Part shown: positions 55,373-64,000 of the stretch, piece after piece
Layout of the letters: every line of letters starts with the position of its first letter
Numbering within the stretch: the first letter of the stretch is position 1
Assembly (NCBI RefSeq): GCF_037935975.1
Contig: NZ_CP149817.1
Coordinates: forward strand, 3,596,001-3,660,000
Direction: 5' to 3'
DNA length: 64,000 nt
From: Teredinibacter turnerae
Lineage (GTDB): Bacteria > Pseudomonadota > Gammaproteobacteria > Pseudomonadales > Cellvibrionaceae
Position numbers and translations under genes: made by a program
The notes under the pieces: generated by a model
What the model was told of the DNA's origin: nothing
What the model saw: the letters and a program-made list of their open reading frames with translations, nothing else
Database searches by the model: none

Positions 55373-56959
55373 ATGTTAAAGATGAATACGAAAAATTCTG
55401 TGCTCTCTCCGCCGAAGTCGGTTACGCGCACCGAACTTCTTGAAAAAGAAATGCTCGCCGTTAGCAGCATTTCTCAGATCATATGTCACTCGGATAATAT
55501 TGAAAAAACATTTCAGGAAGTACTGCAGGTCCTGCATGAAGTTGCCGGCATGCAGCATGGGCTCATTTCCATCAGTGACCCTGAATATAGTGCCGTGCAG
55601 GTGTCAGCCATTTATAGCGGGGACGGCGACAATGTAAAAGTTGGCAATGTTAAATACCGTAGTGGCGAAGGCATTATTGGCCGCATCCTCAGCCACGGTA
55701 ATCCGATTGTCCTCGGCCGGATATCAGCAGAGCCCAACTTTCTAGACCGCCTGGCGTTGTACGATTTTGAGTTGCCTTTTATTGGTGTTCCTATCGAAAA
55801 CAACGAAGGTCTTATTATCGGCGTGCTCGCGGCTCAACCAGACACACCTGCGGATGATCTGCTTAACGAACGCACGCGCTTTATGGAAACCGTAGCCCAT
55901 CTGTTGTCGCAAACAGTACGGCTCTTGATTAATGTCGAATTGGGCGAGGAAATCGCAAGCGAGCGAGATGAGCTCAGACGGGAAGTCCGAGGTAAATTCG
56001 GCTTTGAGAATATGGTTATTGGCCATACCTCATCGATGCGGCGCGTATTCGATCAAGCTCGACGCGTGGCAAAATGGGATAGTACAGTACTGGTGCTCGG
56101 TGAATCCGGTACCGGTAAAGAACTTATATCCAGTGCTATTCACTACAACTCGCCTCGCGCCAAGCAGCCGTATGTGCGATTAAACTGCGCAGCCCTTCCA
56201 GAAACACTTTTAGAATCTGAACTCTTCGGCCACGAAAAAGGCGCGTTTACTGGCGCGATCAAACAGCGTAAGGGTCGGTTCGAGCAAGCCCACGGAGGCA
56301 CGTTGTTTCTTGACGAAATTGGTGAGATTTCTCCCATGTTTCAAGCCAAGCTTCTGAGAATTCTGCAGGAGGGCGAGTTTGAGCGCGTTGGTGGCACTCA
56401 AACAATCCGTGTCGATCTCCGTATCGTAGCAGCCACCAACCGCAACCTGGAAGCCGAAGTCGAAAAAGGTAAGTTTCGGGAGGATCTGTATTACCGTTTA
56501 AACGTAATGACCATAAAAATTCCGCCGCTGCGCGAGCGACGTGCAGACATTCCTGAGCTTGCTGATTTTCTACTTTCCAAACTGTCAGACAAACAAAATC
56601 GCACCCTCACCCTGACCAATAGGGCAATAGGGATGCTGATGAATTACAGCTGGCCAGGCAATGTCCGAGAGCTGGAAAACTGTCTTGAGCGGGCGTCGAT
56701 TATGAGCGAAGACGGTAGCGTCGACTGCGATGCAATTTCAATGACAGGCTTAAATCAGGAAGTTAACCCGCATCCATCCCACATCAATATTCCTCCTACG
56801 GATCTAACAGACGAAAACCTGGACGAGCGCGAAAAAGTCATTGCCGCGCTAGAACAGGCTGGATGGGTTCAAGCCAAAGCCGCGCGCCTCTTGGGTATGA
56901 CGCCTCGTCAAATTGCATACCGTATTCAAACGCTCAACATCAATGTCCGCAAGATTTAA
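55373..56959 (+). CDS. nifA: NifA, sigma-54 activator of nif genes
   Basis: NifA opens sigma-54 promoters of nif genes. The 528-residue protein has an N-terminal GAF domain (about 30-185), an AAA+ domain with Walker A GESGTGKE (243-250), the sigma-54 loop GAFTGA (290-295) and Walker [12 protein letters not shown], and a C-terminal helix-turn-helix ([18 protein letters not shown]). The C-x4-C motif of oxygen-sensitive NifA proteins is not seen between the AAA+ and DNA-binding domains, which fits control by NifL instead. Confidence 0.97.
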   Translation: MLKMNTKNSVLSPPKSVTRTELLEKEMLAVSSISQIICHSDNIEKTFQEVLQVLHEVAGMQHGLISISDPEYSAVQVSAIYSGDGDNVKVGNVKYRSGEGIIGRILSHGNPIVLGRISAEPNFLDRLALYDFELPFIGVPIENNEGLIIGVLAAQPDTPADDLLNERTRFMETVAHLLSQTVRLLINVELGEEIASERDELRREVRGKFGFENMVIGHTSSMRRVFDQARRVAKWDSTVLVLGESGTGKELISSAIHYNSPRAKQPYVRLNCAALPETLLESELFGHEKGAFTGAIKQRKGRFEQAHGGTLFLDEIGEISPMFQAKLLRILQEGEFERVGGTQTIRVDLRIVAATNRNLEAEVEKGKFREDLYYRLNVMTIKIPPLRERRADIPELADFLLSKLSDKQNRTLTLTNRAIGMLMNYSWPGNVRELENCLERASIMSEDGSVDCDAISMTGLNQEVNPHPSHINIPPTDLTDENLDEREKVIAALEQAGWVQAKAARLLGMTPRQIAYRIQTLNINVRKI

Positions 56960-57024
56960 CCCAATTGCACATTGCAATTTCACTGTTACTGTTTGAGTGA
57001 GTTCCGTTTGTCTTCGATACCCAG

Positions 57025-57046
57025 CGGGAAATGAATGTCCCGTTTT
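57025..57046 (+). terminator. Short terminator after nifA
   Basis: CGGGA-N8-TCCCG is followed by TTTT. It lies about 65 bases after the nifA stop. The stem is short, so read-through towards nifB is possible. Confidence 0.5.
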
Positions 57047-57087
57047 GTCGTACTCCCGCAAGGCCGGGGCACATAGACACAAGGATG

Positions 57088-57103
57088 TGTCGTACACCAT
57101 ACA
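57088..57103. promoter_or_regulatory. NifA upstream activator site for nifB
   Basis: TGTCGTACACCATACA fits TGT-N10-ACA, about 87 bases upstream of the nifB -24 box. Confidence 0.75.
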
Positions 57104-57189
57104 AGCTTTACCTCACGCTTTGTATGGAGACCAACAAAAAACCCTCCAAATTAGAATATTATTCCTTTTAAATCATACACTTAGCATCA

Positions 57190-57205
57190 CGGCATAGCGC
57201 TTGCT
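57190..57205 (+). promoter_or_regulatory. Sigma-54 promoter of nifB
   Basis: CGGCATAGCGCTTGCT: GG-N10-GC with a perfect TTGCT. Transcription would start near 57217, about 62 bases before nifB. Confidence 0.85.
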
Positions 57206-57278
57206 AAATACTCAATGAATATCCTTTTAGCACACGGGTAGACGCGCAAACTCACGCTACCCTAACTGGAGAGTCGTT

Positions 57279-58775
57279 ATGGAACTCGAAGTTATTGGAC
57301 AAGAAAGCGAAGGCGGCTGCTCATCAAGCGGCTGCGGAAGCACCGATGATCAGCTGTCTCATCTTCCGCAAGATATCGTAGACAAAGTTCAGAACCACCC
57401 TTGCTACTCAGAAGAAGCACATCACTACTTTGCACGTATGCACGTAGCTGTTGCGCCTGCTTGTAACATTCAATGCCACTACTGCAATCGCAAATACGAT
57501 TGTTCGAATGAATCCCGACCTGGTGTGGTTTCCGAGCTGCTCACACCAGAACAAGCGGTAATGAAAGTACGCGCAGTTGCGGCAAATATTCCTCAAATGA
57601 CCGTATTGGGTATTGCTGGCCCGGGCGACCCCCTCGCCAACCCGGAACGCACCTTTTCCACGTTCCGTATGCTGAGTGAGCAAACCCCCGACATCAAGCT
57701 GTGCGTATCCACAAATGGTTTGGCGTTGCCTGAATCTGTTGAAGAGCTATCTAAGCACAACATCGATCACGTGACCATCACAATCAACACCGTTGACCCA
57801 GAGATCGGCGCACAAATTTATCCTTGGATTTACTGGAACAACCGCCGTATCCGCGGTGTTAAAGGCGCGAAAATTCTGATCGAGCAACAACAAAGAGGCC
57901 TGGAAATGCTGACTGAGCGCGGCATTTTGGTAAAAGTTAACTCGGTAATGATTCCTGGCGTGAACGACGATCACCTGAAAGAAGTCAGTCGTATTGTCAA
58001 GCAGAAAGGCGCATTCCTCCATAACGTGATGCCTCTTATCGCCGAAGCTGAGCACGGCACGTTCTATGGCGTAATGGGCCAACGTTCGCCAGAACCTGAA
58101 GAACTGCAAAATCTGCAAGACGCGTGTTCCGGTGATATGAACATGATGCGTCACTGTCGTCAGTGCCGCGCAGATGCGGTTGGCCTGCTTGGCGAAGACC
58201 GCGGTGAAGAGTTCACCATGGACAAAATCGAAGAAATGGAAATCGATTACGAAGCCGCCATGCAAAAACGCGCCGTTATCCATCAAGGCATTATTGAGGA
58301 GCTGAACGAGAAGCACCAGAAGCGCACTCAAATTGCTGGCATGTCTGTTCCATCAAACGAGCCGATTATTCCTGCAGACACCCGCCCAGTGCTAATGGCT
58401 GTGGCAACCGCCGGCGGTGGTATCGTAAACCAGCATTTTGGCCATGCAACTGAATTCCTGGTTTACGAAGCATCACCAAACGGCGTTCGCTTTATCAGTC
58501 ACCGTAAAGTAGACCAGTACTGCATCGGCAACGACACCTGCGGCGAGAAAGAAAGTGCACTCGACGGTTCCATTCGTGCACTCAAAGGTTGTGAAGCGGT
58601 TCTGTGCTCAAAAATCGGGTTTGAACCTTGGGGAATGCTCGAAGATGCCGGCATTGTGCCAAATGGCGAGCACGCGATGGAACCCATCGAAGAAGCGGTT
58701 ATGGCGGTATATGAAGAAATGATTACTACCGGCAAGATCGATGAACATCCCGTTGCAATGAAAGCGCAGGCATAA
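57279..58775 (+). CDS. nifB: NifB, radical SAM enzyme for NifB-co
   Basis: NifB fuses two [4Fe-4S] clusters with a carbide and extra sulfur to form the 8Fe precursor of FeMo-co. The 498-residue protein has the radical SAM motif ACNIQCHYCNRKYDC (about 62-76) and further Cys in RHCRQCRADAVG. A C-terminal NifX-like domain has NQHFGHATEF (from about 380). An N-terminal Cys pair lies in GGCSSSGCGS. It heads fdxN-nifO-nifQ-rhdN-grx. Confidence 0.97.
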   Translation: MELEVIGQESEGGCSSSGCGSTDDQLSHLPQDIVDKVQNHPCYSEEAHHYFARMHVAVAPACNIQCHYCNRKYDCSNESRPGVVSELLTPEQAVMKVRAVAANIPQMTVLGIAGPGDPLANPERTFSTFRMLSEQTPDIKLCVSTNGLALPESVEELSKHNIDHVTITINTVDPEIGAQIYPWIYWNNRRIRGVKGAKILIEQQQRGLEMLTERGILVKVNSVMIPGVNDDHLKEVSRIVKQKGAFLHNVMPLIAEAEHGTFYGVMGQRSPEPEELQNLQDACSGDMNMMRHCRQCRADAVGLLGEDRGEEFTMDKIEEMEIDYEAAMQKRAVIHQGIIEELNEKHQKRTQIAGMSVPSNEPIIPADTRPVLMAVATAGGGIVNQHFGHATEFLVYEASPNGVRFISHRKVDQYCIGNDTCGEKESALDGSIRALKGCEAVLCSKIGFEPWGMLEDAGIVPNGEHAMEPIEEAVMAVYEEMITTGKIDEHPVAMKAQA

Positions 58776-58802
58776 GCCTGCGCCCAACCTCAGGAGTTTC
58801 TC

Positions 58803-59081
58803 ATGGCTGTTGAAATTGTTGATTTGTGCGTAAGTTGCTGGGCTTGCGTTGATGTGTGCCCAAGCGAAGCAATTGCCAAAGGCGGCAAACATATGCAGGT
58901 AAATGCGAAGAAATGCACAGAGTGTGAAGGTGATTTTGCCGATCCTCAATGTGCCAGCATTTGCCCGATTGAAAACTGTATTGTGGATGCAGGTGGGCTT
59001 GCGTTTAACCCACCAGGATCACTTACAGGTATTCCGCCTGAACTTCTCGCTGAGGCGATGAACGAAATTCAGGCTCGCTAA
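58803..59081 (+). CDS. fdxN: Ferredoxin FdxN
   Basis: FdxN feeds electrons to NifB. The 92-residue protein has the motif CVSCWACVDVCPSEAI and a second cluster CTECEGDFADPQCASICPIENC with the extended spacing typical of NifB-linked ferredoxins. The stop overlaps the next gene start by one base. It lies 27 bases after nifB. Confidence 0.95.
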   Translation: MAVEIVDLCVSCWACVDVCPSEAIAKGGKHMQVNAKKCTECEGDFADPQCASICPIENCIVDAGGLAFNPPGSLTGIPPELLAEAMNEIQAR

Positions 59082-59497
59082 TGCAAACACTGGTGTTTTT
59101 TGAGAAGCCCGGTTGTATATCCAACGCCAAGCAGAAAAAGTTGCTTAGCTCCGCCGGGATTTCCTTTACCACTGAAAACATTCTCGAATACGCATGGGAT
59201 CCGTTGAGCCTGGCTCCTTTTTTCAGTGGTACACCGGTGGTTGAATGGATTAATCCCAACGCTCCTGCCGTGAAAGACGGCGAGATTGATCCAACGCAAG
59301 TAACAGAGCATGAAGCTCTCGCTATGATGGTGAACTCACCCATTCTCATTCGCAGGCCGCTAATTCAGGTCGGCAATTTGAAATGGGCCGGATTTGACCT
59401 GCCATACATTGCGGAGATACTTGGCGTATCAGGCGACTACGCGAGTACACAAGGCATTGAATCCTGCTCACACCCCCACAAGGGAGAATGCGACTAA
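59081..59497 (+). CDS. nifO: NifO, ArsC-like nitrogenase-associated protein
   Basis: NifO is an ArsC-fold protein thought to balance molybdenum between nitrogenase and other uses. The 138-residue protein begins MQTLVFFEKPGCISNAKQKK, with the single Cys at the ArsC active-site position, and has ILIRRPLIQVG. A Cys/His-containing tail (SCSHPHKGECD) ends it. The stop overlaps the nifQ ATG (TAATG). Confidence 0.92.
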   Translation: MQTLVFFEKPGCISNAKQKKLLSSAGISFTTENILEYAWDPLSLAPFFSGTPVVEWINPNAPAVKDGEIDPTQVTEHEALAMMVNSPILIRRPLIQVGNLKWAGFDLPYIAEILGVSGDYASTQGIESCSHPHKGECD

Positions 59498-60087
59498 TGA
59501 ATGCGCCTGAGACCAGCCTAAGCAGCGCGGGCTTCTTTTCCAGTAAGCTTGAAGGGCCACTACCGAATCAAGGTTTTCTAGCCACGATTCTGATAGCCCA
59601 GAGAACGGGTCAAGGATGCCTCCCCTATACCTTAGGGCTACGGGATGACGATTACCAAACTCTACTGGGAACGTATTTTTCTGCCATTAGAGGCATGATC
59701 GACAGCCCTGGTAACTTTCGCGAGCAACACGCTATTCGGCAGGAGCTATTGGAGTTGCGCAACCAGGAATTCGAAGAGTTAACCGAGCTCCTCGTTCAAA
59801 ACGCCCGTGGGGTGCATTTCTCCGAAGCATGGTTAGCACAGATAATAGCCGCAGGGTGTATGGGCGGTGACCACCTTTGGCGGGATCTGGGGTTAGTCAA
59901 CCGGGAAAGTTTGAAAGCATTGTTTGTGGAGAACTTTCCAGGACTTGCGGAGAAGAACAGCGCAAATATGCGCTGGAAAAAATTTTTGTATCGCCAACTT
60001 TGTGAAACGGGTGGTCATTTTGTGTGCCGGTCACCCAGTTGTGAAACATGTCCAACTTACGATGAATGCTTTGGAGAGGAAGTATGA
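59497..60087 (+). CDS. nifQ: NifQ, molybdenum donor
   Basis: NifQ carries a Mo-Fe-S cluster and supplies molybdenum to NifEN/NifH. The 196-residue protein has AAGCMGGDHLWRDLGL near the middle and the C-terminal Cys motif FVCRSPSCETCPTYDEC (C-x4-C-x2-C-x5-C). The ATG at 59497 has AGGGAG at ten bases. Its stop overlaps the rhdN start. Confidence 0.94.
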   Translation: MNAPETSLSSAGFFSSKLEGPLPNQGFLATILIAQRTGQGCLPYTLGLRDDDYQTLLGTYFSAIRGMIDSPGNFREQHAIRQELLELRNQEFEELTELLVQNARGVHFSEAWLAQIIAAGCMGGDHLWRDLGLVNRESLKALFVENFPGLAEKNSANMRWKKFLYRQLCETGGHFVCRSPSCETCPTYDECFGEEV

Positions 60088-60830
60088 ACCATTTTAAGCG
60101 TATCTCAGTCGACGAGGCAGACCAGATACTTGTCCGCTTCCCCGAGGCGCTGTTGCTTGATATCCGCGACGAACGCAGCTTCCAAGAAAGCCATCACCCT
60201 CGTGCGCAATTACTCACCGATGCTAATTTGCGCAAAATAATGAAAACGACAGATAAAGCCTGCCCGGTTTTGATCTACTGCTATCACGGTAATAGCAGCC
60301 AGGATATTGCCCGTATGTTTGCGGATTTCGGCTTTAAGCAAACCTACAGTGTTGATGGAGGTTACTCTGCATGGAGTCATCACATCAGCAGTGAATTTCA
60401 GGTTGGCGAAAAGCTGCAAAATTGGCTTGATAGTAAAGGCTACGACAGTGGCGATATCAATGCCCGAATTGACGGCTGTAACCGTACAGCAATTATGATT
60501 GCGGCGCGCAGCGCAGATTCAGAGATTGTAAGAGAGCTGGTCAATGCTGGCGCCAATCCAAATCTGGCCGACTGTGAGGGAAATAATGCTCTCTGGTACG
60601 CTTGCATGAGCCAATGTATTGCCTGTGTAAAGCTAATGCTCAAAGCCGACGCCGAGGTGGATAATCACAATATTCACGGTTTTACACCGCTGAACTATTC
60701 CGTAGGTATGGACGATATTTTTAACCTGCTGGCAAACTATTTTTGTGACGATTCTCTTCTTCGTCTCCACGCTACTGGTGGAGACGAACAGAATCACAAC
60801 TTAATTGCGACACCGGCAGTTGCACTTTAA
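60084..60830 (+). CDS. rhdN: Rhodanese-ankyrin protein RhdN
   Basis: RhdN is a nif-linked rhodanese-family protein. The 248-residue product has the rhodanese loop YCYHGNSSQDI (about 66-76) and three ankyrin repeats (TAIMIAARSADSEIVRELVN, NNALWYACMSQCIACVKLML, GFTPLNYSVGMDDIFNLL). It overlaps nifQ (ATGA). It is a paralogue of the protein at 16505-17269, with the same domain order. Sulfur delivery in cofactor or cluster synthesis is the likely role. Confidence 0.92.
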   Translation: MNHFKRISVDEADQILVRFPEALLLDIRDERSFQESHHPRAQLLTDANLRKIMKTTDKACPVLIYCYHGNSSQDIARMFADFGFKQTYSVDGGYSAWSHHISSEFQVGEKLQNWLDSKGYDSGDINARIDGCNRTAIMIAARSADSEIVRELVNAGANPNLADCEGNNALWYACMSQCIACVKLMLKADAEVDNHNIHGFTPLNYSVGMDDIFNLLANYFCDDSLLRLHATGGDEQNHNLIATPAVAL

Positions 60831-60853
60831 ACCCAGAGGTTAAGGAGAAAAAC

Positions 60854-61180
60854 ATGGCTACTACTGAAGAAAAGATACGCGAACAGATTTCCAGCAATTC
60901 AATCCTGTTGTACATGAAAGGTACTCCCGAAGCACCCGAGTGTGGATTTTCTGGTGCTACGGTAACCGCACTGAAGAAAACCGGCCACGATTTCGCTTAT
61001 GTGAATGTGCTTGCTAACCCCTTTATCCGGGAACGCCTGCCAAAGGTGTCTAACTGGCCAACGTTTCCTCAACTTTTTGTTAAAGGCGAACTCGTAGGCG
61101 GGTGCGATATCGTCTTACAGATGGTAGAGGACGGCTCTCTCGACCTGCTCTTGGATGAAGTCGAAGAAAAAGCCAGCTAA
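60854..61180 (+). CDS. Monothiol CGFS glutaredoxin, nif-linked
   Basis: CGFS glutaredoxins hold a [2Fe-2S] cluster with glutathione and pass it on. The 108-residue protein has LLYMKGTPEAPECGFSGATV with the CGFS active site and SNWPTFPQLFVKGELVGGCDIV. It corresponds to the grx5-nif gene of Azotobacter. AAGGAG precedes the ATG. A bolA gene, its usual partner, lies 260 bases downstream. Confidence 0.95.
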   Translation: MATTEEKIREQISSNSILLYMKGTPEAPECGFSGATVTALKKTGHDFAYVNVLANPFIRERLPKVSNWPTFPQLFVKGELVGGCDIVLQMVEDGSLDLLLDEVEEKAS

Positions 61181-61190
61181 GCCCCTGTAG

Positions 61191-61222
61191 CCGCGATAGC
61201 TAGAACTTTAAGGCTATCGTGG
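61191..61222 (+). terminator. Hairpin after the glutaredoxin gene
   Basis: CCGCGATAGC and GCTATCGTGG pair with one mismatch around a 12-base loop, ten bases after the stop. No T run follows. Confidence 0.45.
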
Positions 61223-61346
61223 CAGCGCTCTTTGCTAACGGAGGTGCTCCCGGGAATACTTGCCAACAGACTCACGTTCGACGACACCTAAGCACCTCAC
61301 TCCCTCTAGCTATACACCCACACCCCGTACTAAGATCGATACCTTA

Positions 61347-61397
61347 CATTATCAGGTTAGCTGCATTATCAGGTTAGCTGCATTATCAAGTTAGCTA
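61347..61397. repeat. Three tandem copies of a 17-base repeat
   Basis: CATTATCAGGTTAGCTG occurs twice without a change and a third time with two changes (CATTATCAAGTTAGCTA). It lies in the spacer upstream of bolA, about 48 bases before its ATG. Confidence 0.9.
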
Positions 61398-61444
61398 CCA
61401 ATTTTGCACGAACATTCCCCCAATCTAAACGTGAGACAAGAAAC

Positions 61445-61714
61445 ATGGAAAAGCAGGAAATAATCGAACTAGTTAAAGTGGCTATGCCCGATGCCGAGGT
61501 TGAACCAGAAGGTGCGGATTGCAGTTTTACACTTAATGTGGTTAGTCAGGCGTTTAAAGGTGAGAAACTGCTTGCTCGCCAACAAAAAGTACTCAAAATT
61601 TTCACTGATCAATTGCAATCAGGTGCATTGCATTCACTATCAGTTCGCGCCTACACACCGGAAGAATGGCAGAAAATATTAGCCAACCAGAAATCTGTTC
61701 AAATAGAATTATAA
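61445..61714 (+). CDS. BolA-family protein
   Basis: BolA proteins partner CGFS glutaredoxins in [2Fe-2S] handling. The 89-residue protein (MEKQEIIELVKVAMPDAEVE ... SQAFKGEKLLARQQKVLKIF) shows the class-II KH-like fold and the usual length of the small BolA/IbaG type. The His of the cluster-binding loop is not clearly placed. Neighbouring glutaredoxin supports the assignment. Hairpin 61815-61840 follows. Confidence 0.8.
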   Translation: MEKQEIIELVKVAMPDAEVEPEGADCSFTLNVVSQAFKGEKLLARQQKVLKIFTDQLQSGALHSLSVRAYTPEEWQKILANQKSVQIEL

Positions 61715-61814
61715 AATCGGAAAGGCGTCGGAACACGTTCAATGAGGATAACCCTCGAAGGAACTAGCACGCGATTCAATCGGTTTTTAAAATTAAGCTG
61801 ATATGTTCTCCGTC

Positions 61815-61840
61815 GCCTCATTGGGTATGTCCAATGAGGC
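61815..61840. terminator. Hairpin between bolA and the metallophosphoesterase gene
   Basis: GCCTCATTGG and CCAATGAGGC pair perfectly around a six-base loop between convergent genes. There is no T run. Confidence 0.5.
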
Positions 61841-61927
61841 TGAATTAAGTCAGCACGCAGCTGAGCTAAGCATCAGTTAGATAGCGATTAGAAATGGCAG
61901 TTTGCAACAAGCAAACACCTTGTCCAA

Positions 61928-62698
61928 TTAAAGGTTTTCAACAACGCATTGCAGGCGCTTATCGATCCATGTTTCAGATGGATAACCCTGCGCATTATTA
62001 ACGTATCTTACCCCATCCAAGCGCAGATCTCGGTTCACATGACTGTGGCCGTATACATGAAGTGAAGAACCCAACTCTCGTAATTGCTCATCTATTCGCA
62101 AACTTCCCAAAACGGGGTAAACCACGCGGTGTCGAGAAGGTATGTAGTGCGGCATTAAATCAATTCTTGGCACAAAATGAGAAAAAGTCACAACGTTTCC
62201 AGCACTACTTTTCTCAAGTGAATTTTGCGATAGAAAGTATTCGCAGACATCTGATGTAGTGCGCAGCTCCGAAGGCCACCTACAATTTCTAAAATCCATC
62301 CATGCGCGCTCTAGTTCTGGCGATAGAGACCCGAAACTGTAATCGTACCACCCTAATAGTGGAATAATCTCCGTGTTTCCGATGTGAGAACGTGAAATCT
62401 GTATACCGTATTGTCTACACATAGATTTCAGCAAGCCAAATTTTTTTAATGAGGTTTCGCTACCGCATCGATTCACCCAGAGGTCATGATTACCGGGCAC
62501 AAAAAAAACCACCTCGAAACGTTTGCACAACTGCTCGAAACAGCGCTCGATTCTGCTGATAGAATCCGAGATATCTCCCGCTAAAATCAGGGCATCGTTG
62601 AGATAATCGGTTTTAGAAAGTTGTCCCAACCAGGACTCGTTTTCCTCAAAGTCAGTGTGGATATCAGACAAAACGAATAATCGCATGGCAACGTACAT
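61928..62698 (-). CDS. Calcineurin-like metallophosphoesterase
   Basis: The 256-residue protein shows all metal motifs of the family: DIHTDF near the start, LAGDISD, PGNHDLW, FSHFVP and YGHSHVNRDL. It would hydrolyse phosphoesters; the substrate is unknown. The start may be 62698 or the in-frame ATG at 62686 (MRLFVLSDIH). It lies outside the nif operons, so the nif region probably ends near here. Confidence 0.88.
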   Translation of the reverse strand: MYVAMRLFVLSDIHTDFEENESWLGQLSKTDYLNDALILAGDISDSISRIERCFEQLCKRFEVVFFVPGNHDLWVNRCGSETSLKKFGLLKSMCRQYGIQISRSHIGNTEIIPLLGWYDYSFGSLSPELERAWMDFRNCRWPSELRTTSDVCEYFLSQNSLEKSSAGNVVTFSHFVPRIDLMPHYIPSRHRVVYPVLGSLRIDEQLRELGSSLHVYGHSHVNRDLRLDGVRYVNNAQGYPSETWIDKRLQCVVENL

Positions 62699-64000
62699 TT
62701 AGCAGGTAGTTAGTGGTTGTAAGACGTCTGGCAGAGTTAAGCATAAACGGGCGTAAAAGCCTAGCTAAGGCGCAATAAATTAACGAAGACTCCGTTTTTT
62801 TCATGCATGGCAGCACAGAAAGATTTCAGGCTTACCGCTCAATTATAGCTTTCGTGTCGACTAGCAGTAACCTAAAGGAACCCCTTGATTAACCTATTAA
62901 CCCGGCCGCAAAATAGATCTTCCTGATCTATTTTACCGTCGTCCTAAAAATCTGGCGGTTTTGTGCGAAACCCTGGCTATTTAGGGCTCGCATGAACTTT
63001 CAGTTCATGGCGGTGCGTCCCTGCACAGCCTATTAACCCGGCATAGACTGCCGCCGGGTTAGTAGTAATACTTCTGGCTTACAGGAAATTCACCTGAGTA
63101 GGTGCGGGAGCGAGGCGTGCTGGTTGCGCACATGGACGTAGGTCAGTAGCGTGAGCAAGAGCGAAAGCTTCGCGCGGCGAACGAGCAGCAACACCAGGTT
63201 AAGCCCTGTAGCAGCCACGGGCATAAAGGCGCGGCCTGCGGCGATTATTTGTGGTGTTGCCTTTCTTAAAAGGACTAAGGCCATTAACTTCGATAGGCGC
63301 CTAACAACTAATAGCCGAAGATCACGTAGAGAAATTATTAGGTTTGTCAGAGGTTCCTGAACACTTTGAAAGGAAAAACGCCAAATGAGGGTGTTCTTTT
63401 CTAGCTACCAATCGATCTAAGCAAGATATATTGCACGCTCCAAACCCTTTGGGCTTGGTTTAAGCAAGTTTCTATTCGATCTGGGCTAAGGACAAAATGG
63501 AAGGCAAGACAGGAAAGCTGTGTAAACAAAAGAATATCGAATAGTGGCGATTATCGCCAAGGACTAGCACACCACAATCACACCAAAGTTTCAAAGGATG
63601 CTATAAATCTCAAATCTATAGTTCTCGAAACCATAGATCTTAAAATTAGTAATCTCAAAACTAAAGGCCTTAAAATTTTTACGTCACGAAATTTGAGCAG
63701 AAAAGTACTTCGAAATATTATGAGCGCATCGAGTTGGTTTTTTTCAGCTGCACTAAGTAATCGTATCTTCACCATCGGCACTCTAACACCGATTTCCCAA
63801 TAAGAATTTCGTGTGCAGCTAAAAAACCTGATTCAACCAGCGCATCAAAAATTAATCTGAGGGTTGGCTTCACTCATATTGTGGTTGTGCGCAAGATTTA
63901 GGCTACAAAACAAAGTGACTATGTCACGAATATTATTTGCTTGTACGAATAGATCAATCGGGCAATGAACGTCTAACTGGTCCATCACGATATTGGCTAT
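62699..64000. other. About 1.3 kb without a convincing gene
   Basis: Several hairpins and a 14-base direct repeat lie at 62893-63060. The rest is A/T-rich with short frames that have no family features or ribosome sites. It may be flanking intergenic DNA or the remnant of a lost element. Confidence 0.5.
62893..63060. repeat. Cluster of hairpins and a direct repeat
   Basis: CCTATTAACCCGGC occurs at 62893-62906 and 63029-63042. Perfect stems are AAAATAGATC/GATCTATTTT (62910-62934), CATGAACT/AGTTCATG (62991-63009) and AACCCGGC/GCCGGGTT (63035-63060). It looks like a non-coding repeated element rather than a gene. Confidence 0.6.

Noticed and set aside
61347-61397. CRISPR-like array
   Set aside because: The repeats are directly adjacent with no spacers and only three copies, and no cas gene is present.
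63090-63284. 64-codon minus-strand frame (MALVLLRKATPQIIAAGRAF)
   Set aside because: No ribosome site, no family features, and it lies in a repeat-like region; probably not coding.
63578-63781. Periodic Leu/Ile/Arg frame near the right end
   Set aside because: The periodicity comes from short A/T-rich sequence repetition; no start context supports a gene.

Overview
The window is most of an Azotobacter-type molybdenum nitrogenase (nif) region from a gammaproteobacterium. The gene orders nifHDK-T-Y-lrv, nifENX, iscA-nifU-nifS, nifV-cysE-nifWZM, nifLA, nifB-fdxN-nifO-nifQ-rhdN-grx, and rnfABCDGEH with nafY match the well-known Azotobacter vinelandii arrangement. The intergenic DNA is richer in A and T than an Azotobacter genome would be, and there are many insertions of genes not described in that organism. 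I infer a marine gammaproteobacterium of the Teredinibacter/Cellvibrionaceae kind, but nothing here proves the species.

Layout. 1-7.1 kb (minus strand): iscA-nifU-nifS, then nifV-cysE-TPR protein-nifW-nifZ-nifM; nifM runs off the left edge. 7.2-14.7 kb: a small NifZ-like gene, then (minus) a NifX-like gene and a small ORF, nifE-nifN-nifX, a DUF269 protein, a DUF683-like protein, fdxB, a [2Fe-2S] ferredoxin, a second TPR protein and a hypothetical. 15-31 kb: an accessory block holding a hemerythrin/rhodanese-ankyrin/Gre-like operon, divergent bfd-bfr-FeS protein, an nnrS-sagB-DUF364 operon, alanine dehydrogenase, an AAA+ ATPase with a NifX-like partner, a leucine-rich-repeat protein and several unknowns. 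31-35 kb: alkB, a glutathione transferase, a LON-domain protein, a NifX-like protein and a Nif11-domain protein. 35-41.6 kb (minus): nifH-nifD-nifK-nifT-nifY-orf-lrv. 42-46.4 kb: a SIR2-like gene with a partner, then modABC. 46.5-53.3 kb (minus): rnfABCDGEH and nafY. 53.7-61.7 kb: nifL-nifA, nifB-fdxN-nifO-nifQ-rhdN-grx, bolA. 61.9-64 kb: a metallophosphoesterase and about 1.3 kb without convincing genes.

How it works together. NifL/NifA control sigma-54 promoters. Reading the intergenic DNA, I found many GG-N10-GC promoters of the TGGCAC-N5-TTGC type, several paired with NifA sites (TGT-N10-ACA). They lie before nifH, nifE, iscA-nifUS, nifV, nifB, rnfA and nifL. They also lie before accessory genes: the SIR2-like gene divergent from nifH, the LRR gene, alkB, nnrS-sagB, bfd-bfr and hemerythrin. 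The accessory genes therefore look like members of the nitrogen-fixation regulon. NifU/NifS/IscA/Grx build Fe-S clusters, NifB/E/N/X/Q/V and ModABC build and load FeMo-co, Rnf and ferredoxins supply electrons, and hemerythrin, Bfr, NnrS and rhodanese-type proteins probably deal with oxygen, iron, NO and sulfur. No insertion sequence, CRISPR array, tRNA or rRNA was recognised.
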